This document shows, one piece after another, positions 6,996 to 15,011 of a stretch of 64,000 bases of DNA. The stretch comes from CAG-170 sp022779365 (GTDB taxonomy: Bacteria > Bacillota > Clostridia > Oscillospirales > Oscillospiraceae). The translations under genes were made by a program, and so were the position numbers. Where the stretch lies: NCBI GenBank assembly GCA_022779365.1, contig JALFSI010000025.1:11179-75178 (forward strand), read 5' to 3'. The notes beneath the pieces were generated by a model that saw only the letters and a program-made list of their open reading frames with translations, made no database searches and was not told the DNA's origin. Each line of letters opens with the position of its first letter. Positions within the stretch are counted from its first letter, which is position 1.

Positions 6996-8567
6996 TTACA
7001 CGTTCGCCGTCTTTTTGCCTGTTGCGGCGACGACCCAGAACATCACCAGCAGGACGCCGGAAACGCCGTAGCAGAGGGGCTGGATGTAGCCTTCCGTCTG
7101 CGGGCAGAGGAAGAAGTCGATGAGCTGCCCCGCCAGAACGAACGCCATGACCACCGGGCAGATGAATTTGATGCAGATGGTATAAAACGCGCTGAAAAAC
7201 GCCGAATGCTCGCCGTTGTGGATCTCGTCCAGCAGCAGCGCGGGCTTCAGCTCCCAGCCGACCATGAGCGCCATGATCATCGCGCCCAGCGGCATCATGA
7301 AGCCCTCGGAGAAGAAGTCCATGAAGTCGAGCCAGCAGTCGTTGAACATCGGCAGCCCCTCGGCGAAGAACCGCTGGAAGGGCACCCAGACGCCGTTTGC
7401 GCCCAGCCCGTCGATGGCGACGAGCAGCGCCTCCACCAGGATCGCGGCGGAGACCCAGAGCGTGACGGTGCTGCGCTTGACGGTCTTTCCCTTTTCCGCC
7501 GCCTTGTCGATGAAGTGCGCGGCGACGACCTCCATCAGCGAGATGGCGGACGAGATGGCGGCGATGATGACGAGCAGATAGAACACGATGCCGAACAGCG
7601 GACCGACCGCGCCCATGTTGGCGAACACGTCCTGGAGCGTGACGAACAGCAGCTTCGGGCCGCCGAGGGCGATCTCATTGAGCGGCGTGCCGTTTGCGAT
7701 GCCGTTGGCGACCGCCGCCGGGATGACCGCCAGACCCGCCATCAGCGCGACGATGGAGTCCGCAATGACGATGAGGGCGGAGTTTTTGACGATGTTTTCC
7801 TTTTTACTAAGGTACGAGCCGTAGGTGATCATCGCGCCCATCGCCAGCGACAGCGAGAAGAACATCTGTCCGCCCGCCGTAGCGAGGACGGAAATGAGGC
7901 TCGGCGTCTCGTCGGTAAAGCCCGCCGCCACGGCGTAGCCCGGGACGAACATATACTTGAGCCCTTCCTCCGCGTGCGGCAGCGTCACGGAGCGGATGAT
8001 GACGACGATGAGCATCACAAACAGCGCCGGCATACCGATCTTATTGAATTTTTCAATGCCCTCGGACACGCCGCCCTTGACGATCACCATGCACAGCCCC
8101 AAAAACAGCAGCGTGAACACCGCGCAGCCGAACGGGTTCGTGAGCATCGAGCCGAAGGTGGTCGCGCCGTCGATGGACGCGCCGAAGATGCTGCTCAGCC
8201 CGAACGACAGCTCCGCCATGTTCAGCGACATATACTGGAAGCAGTAGCCGCCGAGCACCGAGTAAAAGCTCATGATGAGGAACGGCGAGAGGATGCCGAG
8301 CCAGCCGACCCATTTGAATTTTTTGCTGACCGCGCGGTATGCGCCGACCACGCCCGTGCGCGTCTTGCGCCCCAGCGCCAGCTCGCTGGACATGATGACC
8401 ATGCCCACGAACACCGCCAGCAGGATGTAGATAATTAAGAACGTAAAGCCGCCGCTGCGGCCCATTTTGTATGGGAAGCCCCAGATGTTGCCCAGACCCA
8501 CGGCAGAGCCGATCGCAGCCATGATAAAGCCGAGATTGCTCCCCCATGAGGCGCGTTTGTTTTCCAT
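6996..8567 (-). CDS. Sodium-dependent neurotransmitter-type symporter (NSS/SNF family)
   Basis: A 523-residue membrane protein of about 12 helices that should import an amino acid or related amine with sodium. The first helix has the family signature (SNLGFIMAAIGSAVGLGNIW) containing the sodium and substrate binding residues, followed by FPYKMGRSGGF. Length is typical of prokaryotic members such as MhsT and TnaT. It is a single-gene unit with its own promoter and a palindromic site in the leader; the ribosome binding site GAGGAGA precedes ATG 8567. The substrate cannot be read from the sequence. Confidence 0.93.
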   Translation of the reverse strand: MENKRASWGSNLGFIMAAIGSAVGLGNIWGFPYKMGRSGGFTFLIIYILLAVFVGMVIMSSELALGRKTRTGVVGAYRAVSKKFKWVGWLGILSPFLIMSFYSVLGGYCFQYMSLNMAELSFGLSSIFGASIDGATTFGSMLTNPFGCAVFTLLFLGLCMVIVKGGVSEGIEKFNKIGMPALFVMLIVVIIRSVTLPHAEEGLKYMFVPGYAVAAGFTDETPSLISVLATAGGQMFFSLSLAMGAMITYGSYLSKKENIVKNSALIVIADSIVALMAGLAVIPAAVANGIANGTPLNEIALGGPKLLFVTLQDVFANMGAVGPLFGIVFYLLVIIAAISSAISLMEVVAAHFIDKAAEKGKTVKRSTVTLWVSAAILVEALLVAIDGLGANGVWVPFQRFFAEGLPMFNDCWLDFMDFFSEGFMMPLGAMIMALMVGWELKPALLLDEIHNGEHSAFFSAFYTICIKFICPVVMAFVLAGQLIDFFLCPQTEGYIQPLCYGVSGVLLVMFWVVAATGKKTANV

Positions 8568-8600
8568 AGTGTTCTCCTCTTCTCTTTTTCCCGATTCTTC

Positions 8601-8619
8601 TACTATTTACAATAGTAAA
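8601..8619. promoter_or_regulatory. Candidate operator in the symporter leader
   Basis: TACTATT (8601-8607) pairs with AATAGTA (8611-8617), and TTTAC/GTAAA (8606-8619) forms an overlapping dyad. It sits between the minus-strand promoter and the symporter start, where a repressor would block transcription. The cognate regulator is unknown. Confidence 0.45.
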
Positions 8620-8635
8620 CAGCAGAATACCATGC

Positions 8636-8664
8636 ATTATACCCGACGGACGTTTGTCCGTAAA
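8636..8664 (-). promoter_or_regulatory. Promoter of the symporter gene
   Basis: TTTACG (8659-8664) and TATAAT (8636-8641) on the minus strand with 17 nt between. Confidence 0.7.
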
Positions 8665-8728
8665 GGGCGGAATGGAATCTTTGTGAGTCCCCACAAAATT
8701 TCCATGCAAAAACTGGATGAAATGACAA

Positions 8729-8763
8729 AACCCGAGCCGTGGGCAGCGCCCACGGCTCGGGTT
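8729..8763 (-). terminator. Terminator of the zinc-ribbon gene
   Basis: A 16-bp perfect stem (AACCCGAGCCGTGGGC and its complement) with an AGC loop, followed on the minus strand by TTTTGTCATTT. Confidence 0.9.
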
Positions 8764-8785
8764 ATACATTATAATATGTGGCACG

Positions 8786-9559
8786 TCACTTCACGCACGC
8801 CGGGCACGGCGAATAGCCGCTGTTTTCGGCGAGCTTCCGGCTGTACGCCCAGAATGTCTTGCCCGCAAAGCGGCTGCACCCGTAGCGGTGGTACAGCCCC
8901 GTGCCGTCGTTTTCCACCAGCACGACGTAAGACTGCATAAAGTCCGCCGCTGCCTGCGCCGCGGCGCTCTGCGTGACGAGCGCGTCGTATTTTTCCTCCT
9001 GCGCCGTCAGCTCCGCCTGCTTGTCCTCCAGCGCCTGCTCCAGCTTTTCCAGCTCCGCCTTCTGCGCCGTCATATCGTACTGCGTCTGGCTGGCGGCGGA
9101 TTCGGCGGTGTCGATGTTCTCGCGCAGCGTCTCAATGAGGTCGTTTTTGGCGGACAGGTCACTCTCGAGCTGCGAGACCTGCGCCGTCAGTTCGTCATTT
9201 TCCGCGCGCAGCGCGGAGACCTCCGCCTCCTGCCGGGTCATCTCCTCCTCGCGCAGCCGCAGCGCCACCCGCCGCGATGAGAGCGTGAGCAAACCGTATG
9301 CCGCGGCCGCCAACGACAGTACCGTCACCACGATCAAAACGATTACCCCCGCGCCGATTCGCCTCCGCACCGGCTTCACCGGCGCAGGCGCCGCCGCAGG
9401 CTTTTTCGCCTGCCGTACCGGCGCGCGAAGCTGTCCCGGCACATTCACCTCCGGCGCGCGCTCGGGCGTGTCGGTAAAATCGTAAGGATTCAAACTGCAC
9501 GCGTCGCAAAACAGCTCGCCATCCGCGATCGGCTTGCCGCATTTGATGCAGGTGTTCAT
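8786..9559 (-). CDS. Zinc-ribbon, single-span membrane, coiled-coil protein
   Basis: 257 residues, no recognised family. An N-terminal zinc ribbon has C4, C7, C18 and C21; a Pro/Ala-rich linker follows, then one membrane helix near 67-90, and a long coiled coil (about 97-195) rich in Glu, Gln and Leu. The C-terminus has a second metal-like motif, YHRYGC ... GYSPCPAC, resembling the small cysteine module found at the ends of some secreted nucleases. The start at 9559 is chosen because AGGAGG lies 8 nt upstream and the upstream frame is low quality. It is likely anchored with the coiled coil outside; function unknown. Confidence 0.8.
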   Translation of the reverse strand: MNTCIKCGKPIADGELFCDACSLNPYDFTDTPERAPEVNVPGQLRAPVRQAKKPAAAPAPVKPVRRRIGAGVIVLIVVTVLSLAAAAYGLLTLSSRRVALRLREEEMTRQEAEVSALRAENDELTAQVSQLESDLSAKNDLIETLRENIDTAESAASQTQYDMTAQKAELEKLEQALEDKQAELTAQEEKYDALVTQSAAAQAAADFMQSYVVLVENDGTGLYHRYGCSRFAGKTFWAYSRKLAENSGYSPCPACVK

Positions 9560-9666
9560 TCGCACGACCTCCTGTCGCATTTCTGCTCCCATCATACCAC
9601 CCACAAAGAAAAAAGTAAAGAAAAGTCGATTCGCGCCGCCGCCGTACAAAATCCCCCGACCGAGCC

Positions 9667-9690
9667 GTAGGGGCGGGGTTCTACCCCGCC
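9667..9690. repeat. Family C short palindromic repeat
   Basis: GTAGGGGCGGGG-TTCT-ACCCCGCC hairpin. The same element recurs near 22.5, 22.6, 29.1, 35.7, 40.05, 42.2 and 59.8 kb. It lies at the 3' end of the phage-like operon. Confidence 0.8.
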
Positions 9691-9725
9691 CGCTCCCCTA
9701 TTCACTCTTCACTCTTACTCCTTAC

Positions 9726-10289
9726 TTATTCCCGGTACGTCCTCCATCCGTCCCAGCTCATCTGCCCCAGATCATCCCACGTCAGCCCGTATGCCTCCGT
9801 CTCCTGCCAGGTGCACCAGCGGAACACATACTCGATCCCAAGCTGCGCGGGAAGTAAGTCCTCGATGATCTCGCGCATCCGCGCGAACTCCGGCGGGATG
9901 CCCATCAGCCCCGGAAAGCGCACGCGCACATGGTTTGCCTCGCCCGTTTCCTCCAGCGCGCACTGCGCGCCGCACGCGGGGAGGCATCGCTGAAGCGCCT
10001 CCAGTGTGAACGCGTCGTCCGCCACCTGCATCAGCGCCGCGATCGCCGCCCGGCGCGACGGCACATTGTCCGCCGGAGGGCGATAACGAAACAGCGCCTG
10101 CGCGCGGTCCAGACCCTCGTCCTCCGCGCTCATCACGATGCTCTCGCGCCCGTTTTTCTCCAAAACCGCCCGCGCCGCGTCCATCTGCGCGCCCAGCGCC
10201 TCGAGCTGCGCCATAGAAAAGCTCCCGTCCCGGAACGTGTACACGCCCAGCGGGCGCAGCAGCGCCATCAGCCTCTGCGCGTAGCTCAT
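9726..10289 (-). CDS. YmfQ-like phage tail protein (DUF2313, gpI-like)
   Basis: 187 residues, resembling the YmfQ/gp48 family of baseplate-periphery proteins that follow gpJ in PBSX-type tails. It begins MSYAQRLMALLRPLGVY and has the family's RRAAIAALMQVADDAFT segment. It is the last gene of the operon: where a tail fibre gene would normally follow, there is only a family C repeat. It overlaps the baseplate J gene by 4 nt. Confidence 0.8.
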   Translation of the reverse strand: MSYAQRLMALLRPLGVYTFRDGSFSMAQLEALGAQMDAARAVLEKNGRESIVMSAEDEGLDRAQALFRYRPPADNVPSRRAAIAALMQVADDAFTLEALQRCLPACGAQCALEETGEANHVRVRFPGLMGIPPEFARMREIIEDLLPAQLGIEYVFRWCTWQETEAYGLTWDDLGQMSWDGWRTYRE

Positions 10290-11344
10290 ACCGCCGCCTC
10301 CGTTAGCCGCAGCGTGCCGAGCACCGGCAGCCGGTCCGCCGCGCCCGCGATGTCACTTGCCGGCGCACTGAGCCTGTAATTCTCCACCAGCCCCGTGCCG
10401 TAGATCACATTCCCCAGCGCCGCACGGTACACGCTCCTGCCCAGCATTTCCCCGCCGAAATACGCCGCCAGCGCGCCCGTCACCGCCGCCTTCGCCTCGT
10501 CAAACGATGCCCCCGCCTTCGGCGTGAGCGCCGCCGTCACAGCCACCGTTTTCACGCTCGGCGCGCGCACCGTTACATCCACCGCGATCTCGCGCACCTT
10601 CTGGATGTCCGCCTGCACCTCCGCAACGAGCGCCTCCGACGGCACACCGTCCTCCGCCGCGATCACCACGCCGACCGTGCCGATGCCGTTTTCGCGCGGA
10701 ATGACCGACGCCGCCCGCACGCCCGCGTGCGCCAGCGCCCGCTGCTCGTAAAACGCCGCGTTCGCGCCGTTCGGCAGACGGATAAAGCTGCCGAGCACCC
10801 GCTCGCGCAGCGCCGCGTCCGTCTCGCCGTCCGTCCCGCCGGTGAATGCCGCCGGATTCGTCACCCCCGCCACGCCCACCGGCGCCTGCGTCATCACCGT
10901 CACCGTCCCCGCCGCCGTGTTTCCGGCGCTGCCCGCCGACTCCGCCTGCGCGGGCGCGTCCGCGTACAGGTCTCCCGCCGCGATCACCGCGTCCTCCAGC
11001 GTCACGAACCGCACCAGCCCCGCCGTGGAGCACACCGTCCCCGCCGGGATCGTCAGCTCGTCCTCCCGCGCCAGCTCCACGCGAAAGCGCAGCACGCCGT
11101 GCGCTTTTTCGCCGTCCTTGCGCGCAATGCCGCGCAGCGCAGCGTGGCGGTCGAGATATTCCCCCTCCGCCGTCTGCGGAAAGCTCTGCGCCAGCGCCCA
11201 GTCGGCGTAAATATACAGCGTCTGGAGCTGCGCCGCCGCCGCGTACAGCCGCACCGCCAGATCGGCGCTGTCATCCATCGAAAATCCCGTTTTTTCCGTA
11301 AACACGTCCAGCATCTGCCGGTAAAGCTCCGAAACCTCTTTCAT
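10286..11344 (-). CDS. Baseplate J / gp47-like protein (XkdT family)
   Basis: 352 residues, a baseplate wedge protein. It shows the usual N-terminal helix, the conserved AEGEYLDRHAALRGIARK block (about residues 55-72) and VTNPAAFTGGTDGETDAALRERVL, the gpJ hallmark. Full length for the family. Overlaps both neighbours by 4 nt (ATGA-type), consistent with coupled translation. Confidence 0.92.
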   Translation of the reverse strand: MKEVSELYRQMLDVFTEKTGFSMDDSADLAVRLYAAAAQLQTLYIYADWALAQSFPQTAEGEYLDRHAALRGIARKDGEKAHGVLRFRVELAREDELTIPAGTVCSTAGLVRFVTLEDAVIAAGDLYADAPAQAESAGSAGNTAAGTVTVMTQAPVGVAGVTNPAAFTGGTDGETDAALRERVLGSFIRLPNGANAAFYEQRALAHAGVRAASVIPRENGIGTVGVVIAAEDGVPSEALVAEVQADIQKVREIAVDVTVRAPSVKTVAVTAALTPKAGASFDEAKAAVTGALAAYFGGEMLGRSVYRAALGNVIYGTGLVENYRLSAPASDIAGAADRLPVLGTLRLTEAAV

Positions 11345-11691
11345 ACCGTCACCTCCACCGCCGTCTGCGCGCCGGTTTTCGCGCGCAGGGTAAATTCCGC
11401 CGTCACCTGATCGTCCGAGACATTGCGCACCCGCGCCTCCACGACCGTCACGTCCATATCCGCCAGCGCCTCCGCCGCCATCTGCATCGCCGCCTGATCC
11501 CGGGCAGCGGTTTTTTCACGCCCCAGACGATACAGCCGGCTTCCGAGCCGCGGCAGAAAGCACAGCGCGCCGCGCCGGCACGTCAGCCGGTACAGCGCCC
11601 GCTGCAACTCCTTTTCGTCTCCGCGCAGCCGCACGAACCCGCCGAACCCGTCCGGCACATAATCGCCGCCGCGCAGCAAATTCTCCATCAT
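11341..11691 (-). CDS. Baseplate wedge protein, gp25/XkdS-like
   Basis: 116 residues. Position between the spike and gpJ and features such as GDEKELQRALYRLTCRRGALCFLP fit XkdS/DUF2634, the gp25-type wedge protein that contacts sheath and baseplate. Sequence similarity is modest so part of the call rests on gene order. Confidence 0.75.
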   Translation of the reverse strand: MMENLLRGGDYVPDGFGGFVRLRGDEKELQRALYRLTCRRGALCFLPRLGSRLYRLGREKTAARDQAAMQMAAEALADMDVTVVEARVRNVSDDQVTAEFTLRAKTGAQTAVEVTV

Positions 11692-12059
11692 TCCGCGCCC
11701 AGCTCCCTTCCGTTCACAAACAGCCGCCCCGTGATGCGCACCCTTCCCTTTACCTCAATATCGCCGTTGTTGCGCAAAACGAGCCGCGCCGCGTTGGAAA
11801 ATACCATCACCTCGCCCGGCGCAAGCTCCGCCTGCGCCGTTTGCAGCGCGCCGGGGATGTACGTCTGGCTCGCCTTGAGCACCAGCACGCTCTCCCCCGC
11901 GCCCGGCTGCCAGCAGTAGCCGCCGGGCGAGATGATGCGCACATCGCGCTTTTCCCCGTCCGTCACCACCGCCGCGCCGCTGCCGCCCATGCTGATCGTC
12001 CCCAGCGCCGCCGCCTCGGTCTCCTGCTCCGGGTGCGTGATCCTTCTGGAAAGCCACAT
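11688..12059 (-). CDS. Baseplate spike / gpV-like protein
   Basis: 123 residues. An OB-fold-like N-terminal part (GEKRDVRIISPGGYCWQPGAGESVLVL) is followed by a short repetitive beta segment (NNGDIEVKGRVRITGRLFVNG) of the kind that builds the tail spike needle. It is shorter than P2 gpV, so the needle would be small. Located between hub and gp25 as expected. Confidence 0.75.
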   Translation of the reverse strand: MWLSRRITHPEQETEAAALGTISMGGSGAAVVTDGEKRDVRIISPGGYCWQPGAGESVLVLKASQTYIPGALQTAQAELAPGEVMVFSNAARLVLRNNGDIEVKGRVRITGRLFVNGRELGAE

Positions 12060-12066
12060 TGTTCCT

Positions 12067-12996
12067 TCACCTCAGTTCCAGCGTCGTAAAAACGCCCGTC
12101 TCGCCGCCGCAGTGCACGACTGCCGCCACGCTCAGTTCTTCCGCCGCGCCCAGCCCCGGCAGCCGCAGCTCTGCTGCATCCCCCGGCGAGACATCCGCCA
12201 TCCCCGTGAGCTGCACCGTCGCCTGCCGGAGCTCCCGCGCGCTGTCCGCCAGCCGCTGCGCCGCCGTGCGCCATGTCGCGCGCAGCTTGCCGCCGCCCGT
12301 CATGCCGCTGACGTGCGTACACTGTATGCCGAGCCTTCGCAGCTCCGCGTTTTCCGCGACCTGCTGCTGTCCCGTGCGCGTGTTCACCATCACCTGCCGC
12401 GCGGCAGCGCCGTATCGGTTCTGCACATAGCTGCACGCGCGCACCTGTTCCGGCTCGATCACCACGCGCCGCGGCGCTTCGTTTTTCCGCAGCACCAGCG
12501 TCCCGTCGGGCGCAAAGCGCGGAAAAATATCCGCGCTGTGGCGGCAAAACCCGGTCAAGACCTGCCAGCAGGTGTAGCCCGTCTCCACGGCGAAATTTGC
12601 CACCTGCCCCATCGGCGCGGCGTCGATGCGCGTGATGCCGTAGGGCTTCACATACAGCCGCAGAATATCCTCGAGCTGCGCACTCACAAATTCCGCCGCG
12701 CGCACCTGATTGTCCATCAGCGCCGCCGCCATCGACCGCCCGGATACCTCCGCCAGCGCGCCGCGCCGGTCGAGCTTCACCGCAAAATCGTCCACCAGCC
12801 CGGTAAACACCGTCCGCCCATCGTCCTCCGCCGTAAACCCGACCGCCTGTTTTAAGACCGGCAGCCACGCCGCTTCAAACGCGAAGCACACTGAAAAGCT
12901 CCCGCACGGGTCGCCGTCTGTCTGCCGGATGGACCATTCCAACAGCGGCGGCAGCGAAACCGCCGCCCCGCTGCAAAGCCGCAAGCATCCCGTCAT
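12067..12996 (-). CDS. Tail hub protein, XkdQ / gpD-like
   Basis: 309 residues in the position of XkdQ. It contains alternating beta-rich segments, FTGLVDDFAVKLDRRGALAEVSGRSM and DILRLYVKPYGI, typical of hub proteins that sit on top of the spike. Starts 4 nt inside the preceding LysM gene. The identification combines weak similarity with gene order. Confidence 0.75.
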   Translation of the reverse strand: MTGCLRLCSGAAVSLPPLLEWSIRQTDGDPCGSFSVCFAFEAAWLPVLKQAVGFTAEDDGRTVFTGLVDDFAVKLDRRGALAEVSGRSMAAALMDNQVRAAEFVSAQLEDILRLYVKPYGITRIDAAPMGQVANFAVETGYTCWQVLTGFCRHSADIFPRFAPDGTLVLRKNEAPRRVVIEPEQVRACSYVQNRYGAAARQVMVNTRTGQQQVAENAELRRLGIQCTHVSGMTGGGKLRATWRTAAQRLADSARELRQATVQLTGMADVSPGDAAELRLPGLGAAEELSVAAVVHCGGETGVFTTLELR

Positions 12997-13550
12997 CCGA
13001 TCCGCAGCTCCTCTCCCGTGTGGATGAGGTCGGGGTCACGAATTTGCGGGTTATACGCCAGCATCTGCCGCATGGTCAGCCCATACGTCCGGCACAGCGC
13101 CCAGAGCGTGTCGCCCGTGCGCACCGTCACCGTCCGCGCCCTGTTTGCCGCCGCGCTGTCCGCAGTCCCCGAACTCGCCGCCGCCTCCGGCGCTGCCTGC
13201 TCCTCGCCCGCATCGCAAAACTCAAAGCTGTACGCCACATAATCCTCGCGCGGCTCCTGCGCCAGCTCCAGCCGCGTAAAATACGCCCGGCTGCACTGCC
13301 ACACCGGGTGGCGCAGCGCGCCCGCCCCCGGCGAGCGGAATACCTCCATCAGCCGCCGGAACTGCGTATACGCCCCCGCGCCGAAAAACTCGCCCTCGCC
13401 GCGCAGCACCGTGCAGCTCCTGCCGAGATCCTGCACGCAGTAGCCTGCCAGCGGGATCTTGTGCGCCGCCGTCAGCCGCTCGCACGAGAGCGTGTAGCTT
13501 TTCGGGTTGTTCACCCATACAAATGTCTTGTACTGCATTGCAAGCAGCAT
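12993..13550 (-). CDS. LysM-domain tail protein, XkdP-like
   Basis: 185 residues. The N-terminal half starts YKTFVWVNNPKSYTLSCER, as in XkdP-type proteins; the C-terminal 50 residues form one LysM module (TVRTGDTLWALCRTYGLTMRQM ... GEELRIG) that may bind peptidoglycan or glue the tail hub. An Ala-rich linker separates the two. Confidence 0.88.
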   Translation of the reverse strand: MLLAMQYKTFVWVNNPKSYTLSCERLTAAHKIPLAGYCVQDLGRSCTVLRGEGEFFGAGAYTQFRRLMEVFRSPGAGALRHPVWQCSRAYFTRLELAQEPREDYVAYSFEFCDAGEEQAAPEAAASSGTADSAAANRARTVTVRTGDTLWALCRTYGLTMRQMLAYNPQIRDPDLIHTGEELRIG

Positions 13551-13553
13551 ATC

Positions 13554-14009
13554 CTATCCTCCGTACCGTCTTGCGTCGCGCTCAAAAAAGCGCGAGATCT
13601 CCGCCATCGACCACGCCGTCTGCGCGCCCGCCAGCCCTGTCACCTGCATCTGCGCCGATACGCTCGTGCGCACGCCGCCCTGACCGCCTGCCGCCGCGCC
13701 GACCTCGCCGCTCGCGCGTACCGCCTCAAACCGTGCCGCGCGCTGCCGCACCGCCTCCGCCGCCTGCCGCGCGGCGGCATAGTCCCGTAATTCCTCCGCC
13801 AGCGCCGCCAGCGGCGATTTTTCAGTCCCGCCGTTCTGCGTCAGTTCCCGCGCAGCGTCGGGCGAAGCATCCTCCACGCCCGCAGAATCTGCGCCGCTGT
13901 CTGTTGTCACGACCCCCGGCATCGCATCCGCCGCCTCCGGCGCGCGGGCGTCCTCAATCGCCGCCGCCAGCGCCGTGTGCCGCAGCAGCACTCTCTCGAT
14001 GTACTCCAT
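13554..14009 (-). CDS. Short Ala-rich protein in the tape-measure position
   Basis: 151 residues lying where PBSX-type elements carry the tape-measure gene (XkdO, over 1300 residues). It has an Ala-rich coiled-coil stretch at about 70-105 and ends in SMAEISRFFERDARRYGG; no membrane or repeated ruler segments. GAGGAG 10 nt before ATG 14009 supports independent translation, although the gene overlaps the chaperone by 56 nt and could instead be its frameshift extension (gpT-like). Either way no normal tape-measure protein exists. Function not established. Confidence 0.6.
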   Translation of the reverse strand: MEYIERVLLRHTALAAAIEDARAPEAADAMPGVVTTDSGADSAGVEDASPDAARELTQNGGTEKSPLAALAEELRDYAAARQAAEAVRQRAARFEAVRASGEVGAAAGGQGGVRTSVSAQMQVTGLAGAQTAWSMAEISRFFERDARRYGG

Positions 14010-14613
14010 CGCGCTTCAGCTCCTCATACCGCTTTTCGTCAAACGCCGCGTTTTCCTCCGGCAGCGGCGCGCCGCAGCAGACGCACCGCGCCGTGCGCGC
14101 CGTCTCGCGGCACGCCGGGCAGAGCCGCGCCAGCTCCTCCCGCTCGTCGAGGCAAAGCTGCATCGCGCAGTAAACAAGCTCCCCCTGCGTCAGCGCCCGC
14201 GCCCGCGCCTCCGTCGGAAGCACGCCAAACGCCCGCAAAACGCGCCAGCGCAGCCGCTCCTGCGCGTCCTGCTCCATCGCGCTCAGAAGCGCCTGCTCCT
14301 CGTCCGCCCCGCCGGTCAGACGCCCCGCCTGCGTCATCTGCTCATACGCCTGCATCAGCCGCTCAATTGCTTCTGCCGAAAGCGTCCGCAAAGCCTCCTC
14401 GCCGCTTGAAAACGCCCGCGAGCCGTCCTTTCGGTGCGCCGCGCGCGCCACGATGCACGCTCCCGCGCAAAGCCCCGCCGCCGCGCGGTTCTCCCCCGCC
14501 AGCCTGTCCGCCTCCGCCTGCGCCTGAAGCAGCGCATACGCCGGGACCGGCACGAGCCGCAGCCCATCGCATTCCGTCTCCGGCAGCAGCAGCGCGCGTA
14601 CCGCGCCGGTCAC
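13954..14613 (-). CDS. Tail assembly chaperone-like protein with zinc ribbon
   Basis: 219 residues between tail tube and the short ruler-like gene, the place of XkdN/gpG chaperones. The block LSAEAIERLMQAYEQM fits that class. Unusual is a C-terminal cysteine module, CPAC-X9-CVCC (around residues 165-181), followed by FDEKRYEELKRDG, which resembles a zinc ribbon. The role is assigned from position; the zinc-binding extension is not something I know from tail chaperones. Confidence 0.6.
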   Translation of the reverse strand: MTGAVRALLLPETECDGLRLVPVPAYALLQAQAEADRLAGENRAAAGLCAGACIVARAAHRKDGSRAFSSGEEALRTLSAEAIERLMQAYEQMTQAGRLTGGADEEQALLSAMEQDAQERLRWRVLRAFGVLPTEARARALTQGELVYCAMQLCLDEREELARLCPACRETARTARCVCCGAPLPEENAAFDEKRYEELKRDGVHRESAAAAHGAGGGD

Positions 14614-14999
14614 TGCGCCGTCTCCACGCGGCTGCGCGCCTCCAGCGTGACCTTTTCCATCACATTGCCGCCGACCTCAGCGCTCTCCTGCACCTCGCTC
14701 CACTGGCAGCCGCCGTAAATGACGCTGCGGTCGGGCTTGCACACCACCAGCGAGAAGTCCTCCAGATCGAGGAACCTCACCCCGTCGCGGATCGCCTCGT
14801 CCGTCGCGTAAATGCGCGTCAGCTCGATGATGTATCGTCCCTGACCGCGGATGGTCGCCACCGGCTGCTCCTGCCCAAAGGCGTAGATCGCCTTGCTCGA
14901 GCGCTTTGCCGTCACCTTGTAGCTCTGCACCACCGCCACACGGCGACCGTCTACTTCCAAGTAAATATCCGCCGTCGTCGGCACCTTGATCCCCGTCAT
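14610..14999 (-). CDS. Phage tail tube protein, XkdM-like
   Basis: 129 residues. It has the short beta-rich composition of contractile tail tubes and the segment QSYKVTAKRSSKAIYAFG typical of XkdM-like proteins, directly downstream of the sheath gene. Length is usual for the family. Confidence 0.85.
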   Translation of the reverse strand: MTGIKVPTTADIYLEVDGRRVAVVQSYKVTAKRSSKAIYAFGQEQPVATIRGQGRYIIELTRIYATDEAIRDGVRFLDLEDFSLVVCKPDRSVIYGGCQWSEVQESAEVGGNVMEKVTLEARSRVETAQ

Positions 15000-15011
15000 C
15001 TGCGCCCCTCC

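Noticed and set aside
6849..8438. 529-codon plus-strand frame across the symporter
   Set aside because: Highly charged shadow of a clear NSS transporter; begins in repeat sequence.
13554..14009. Simple -1 frameshift fusion of chaperone and ruler-like gene
   Set aside because: No typical slippery heptamer is seen in the 56-nt overlap, and GAGGAG before ATG 14009 supports separate initiation; left as an alternative only.
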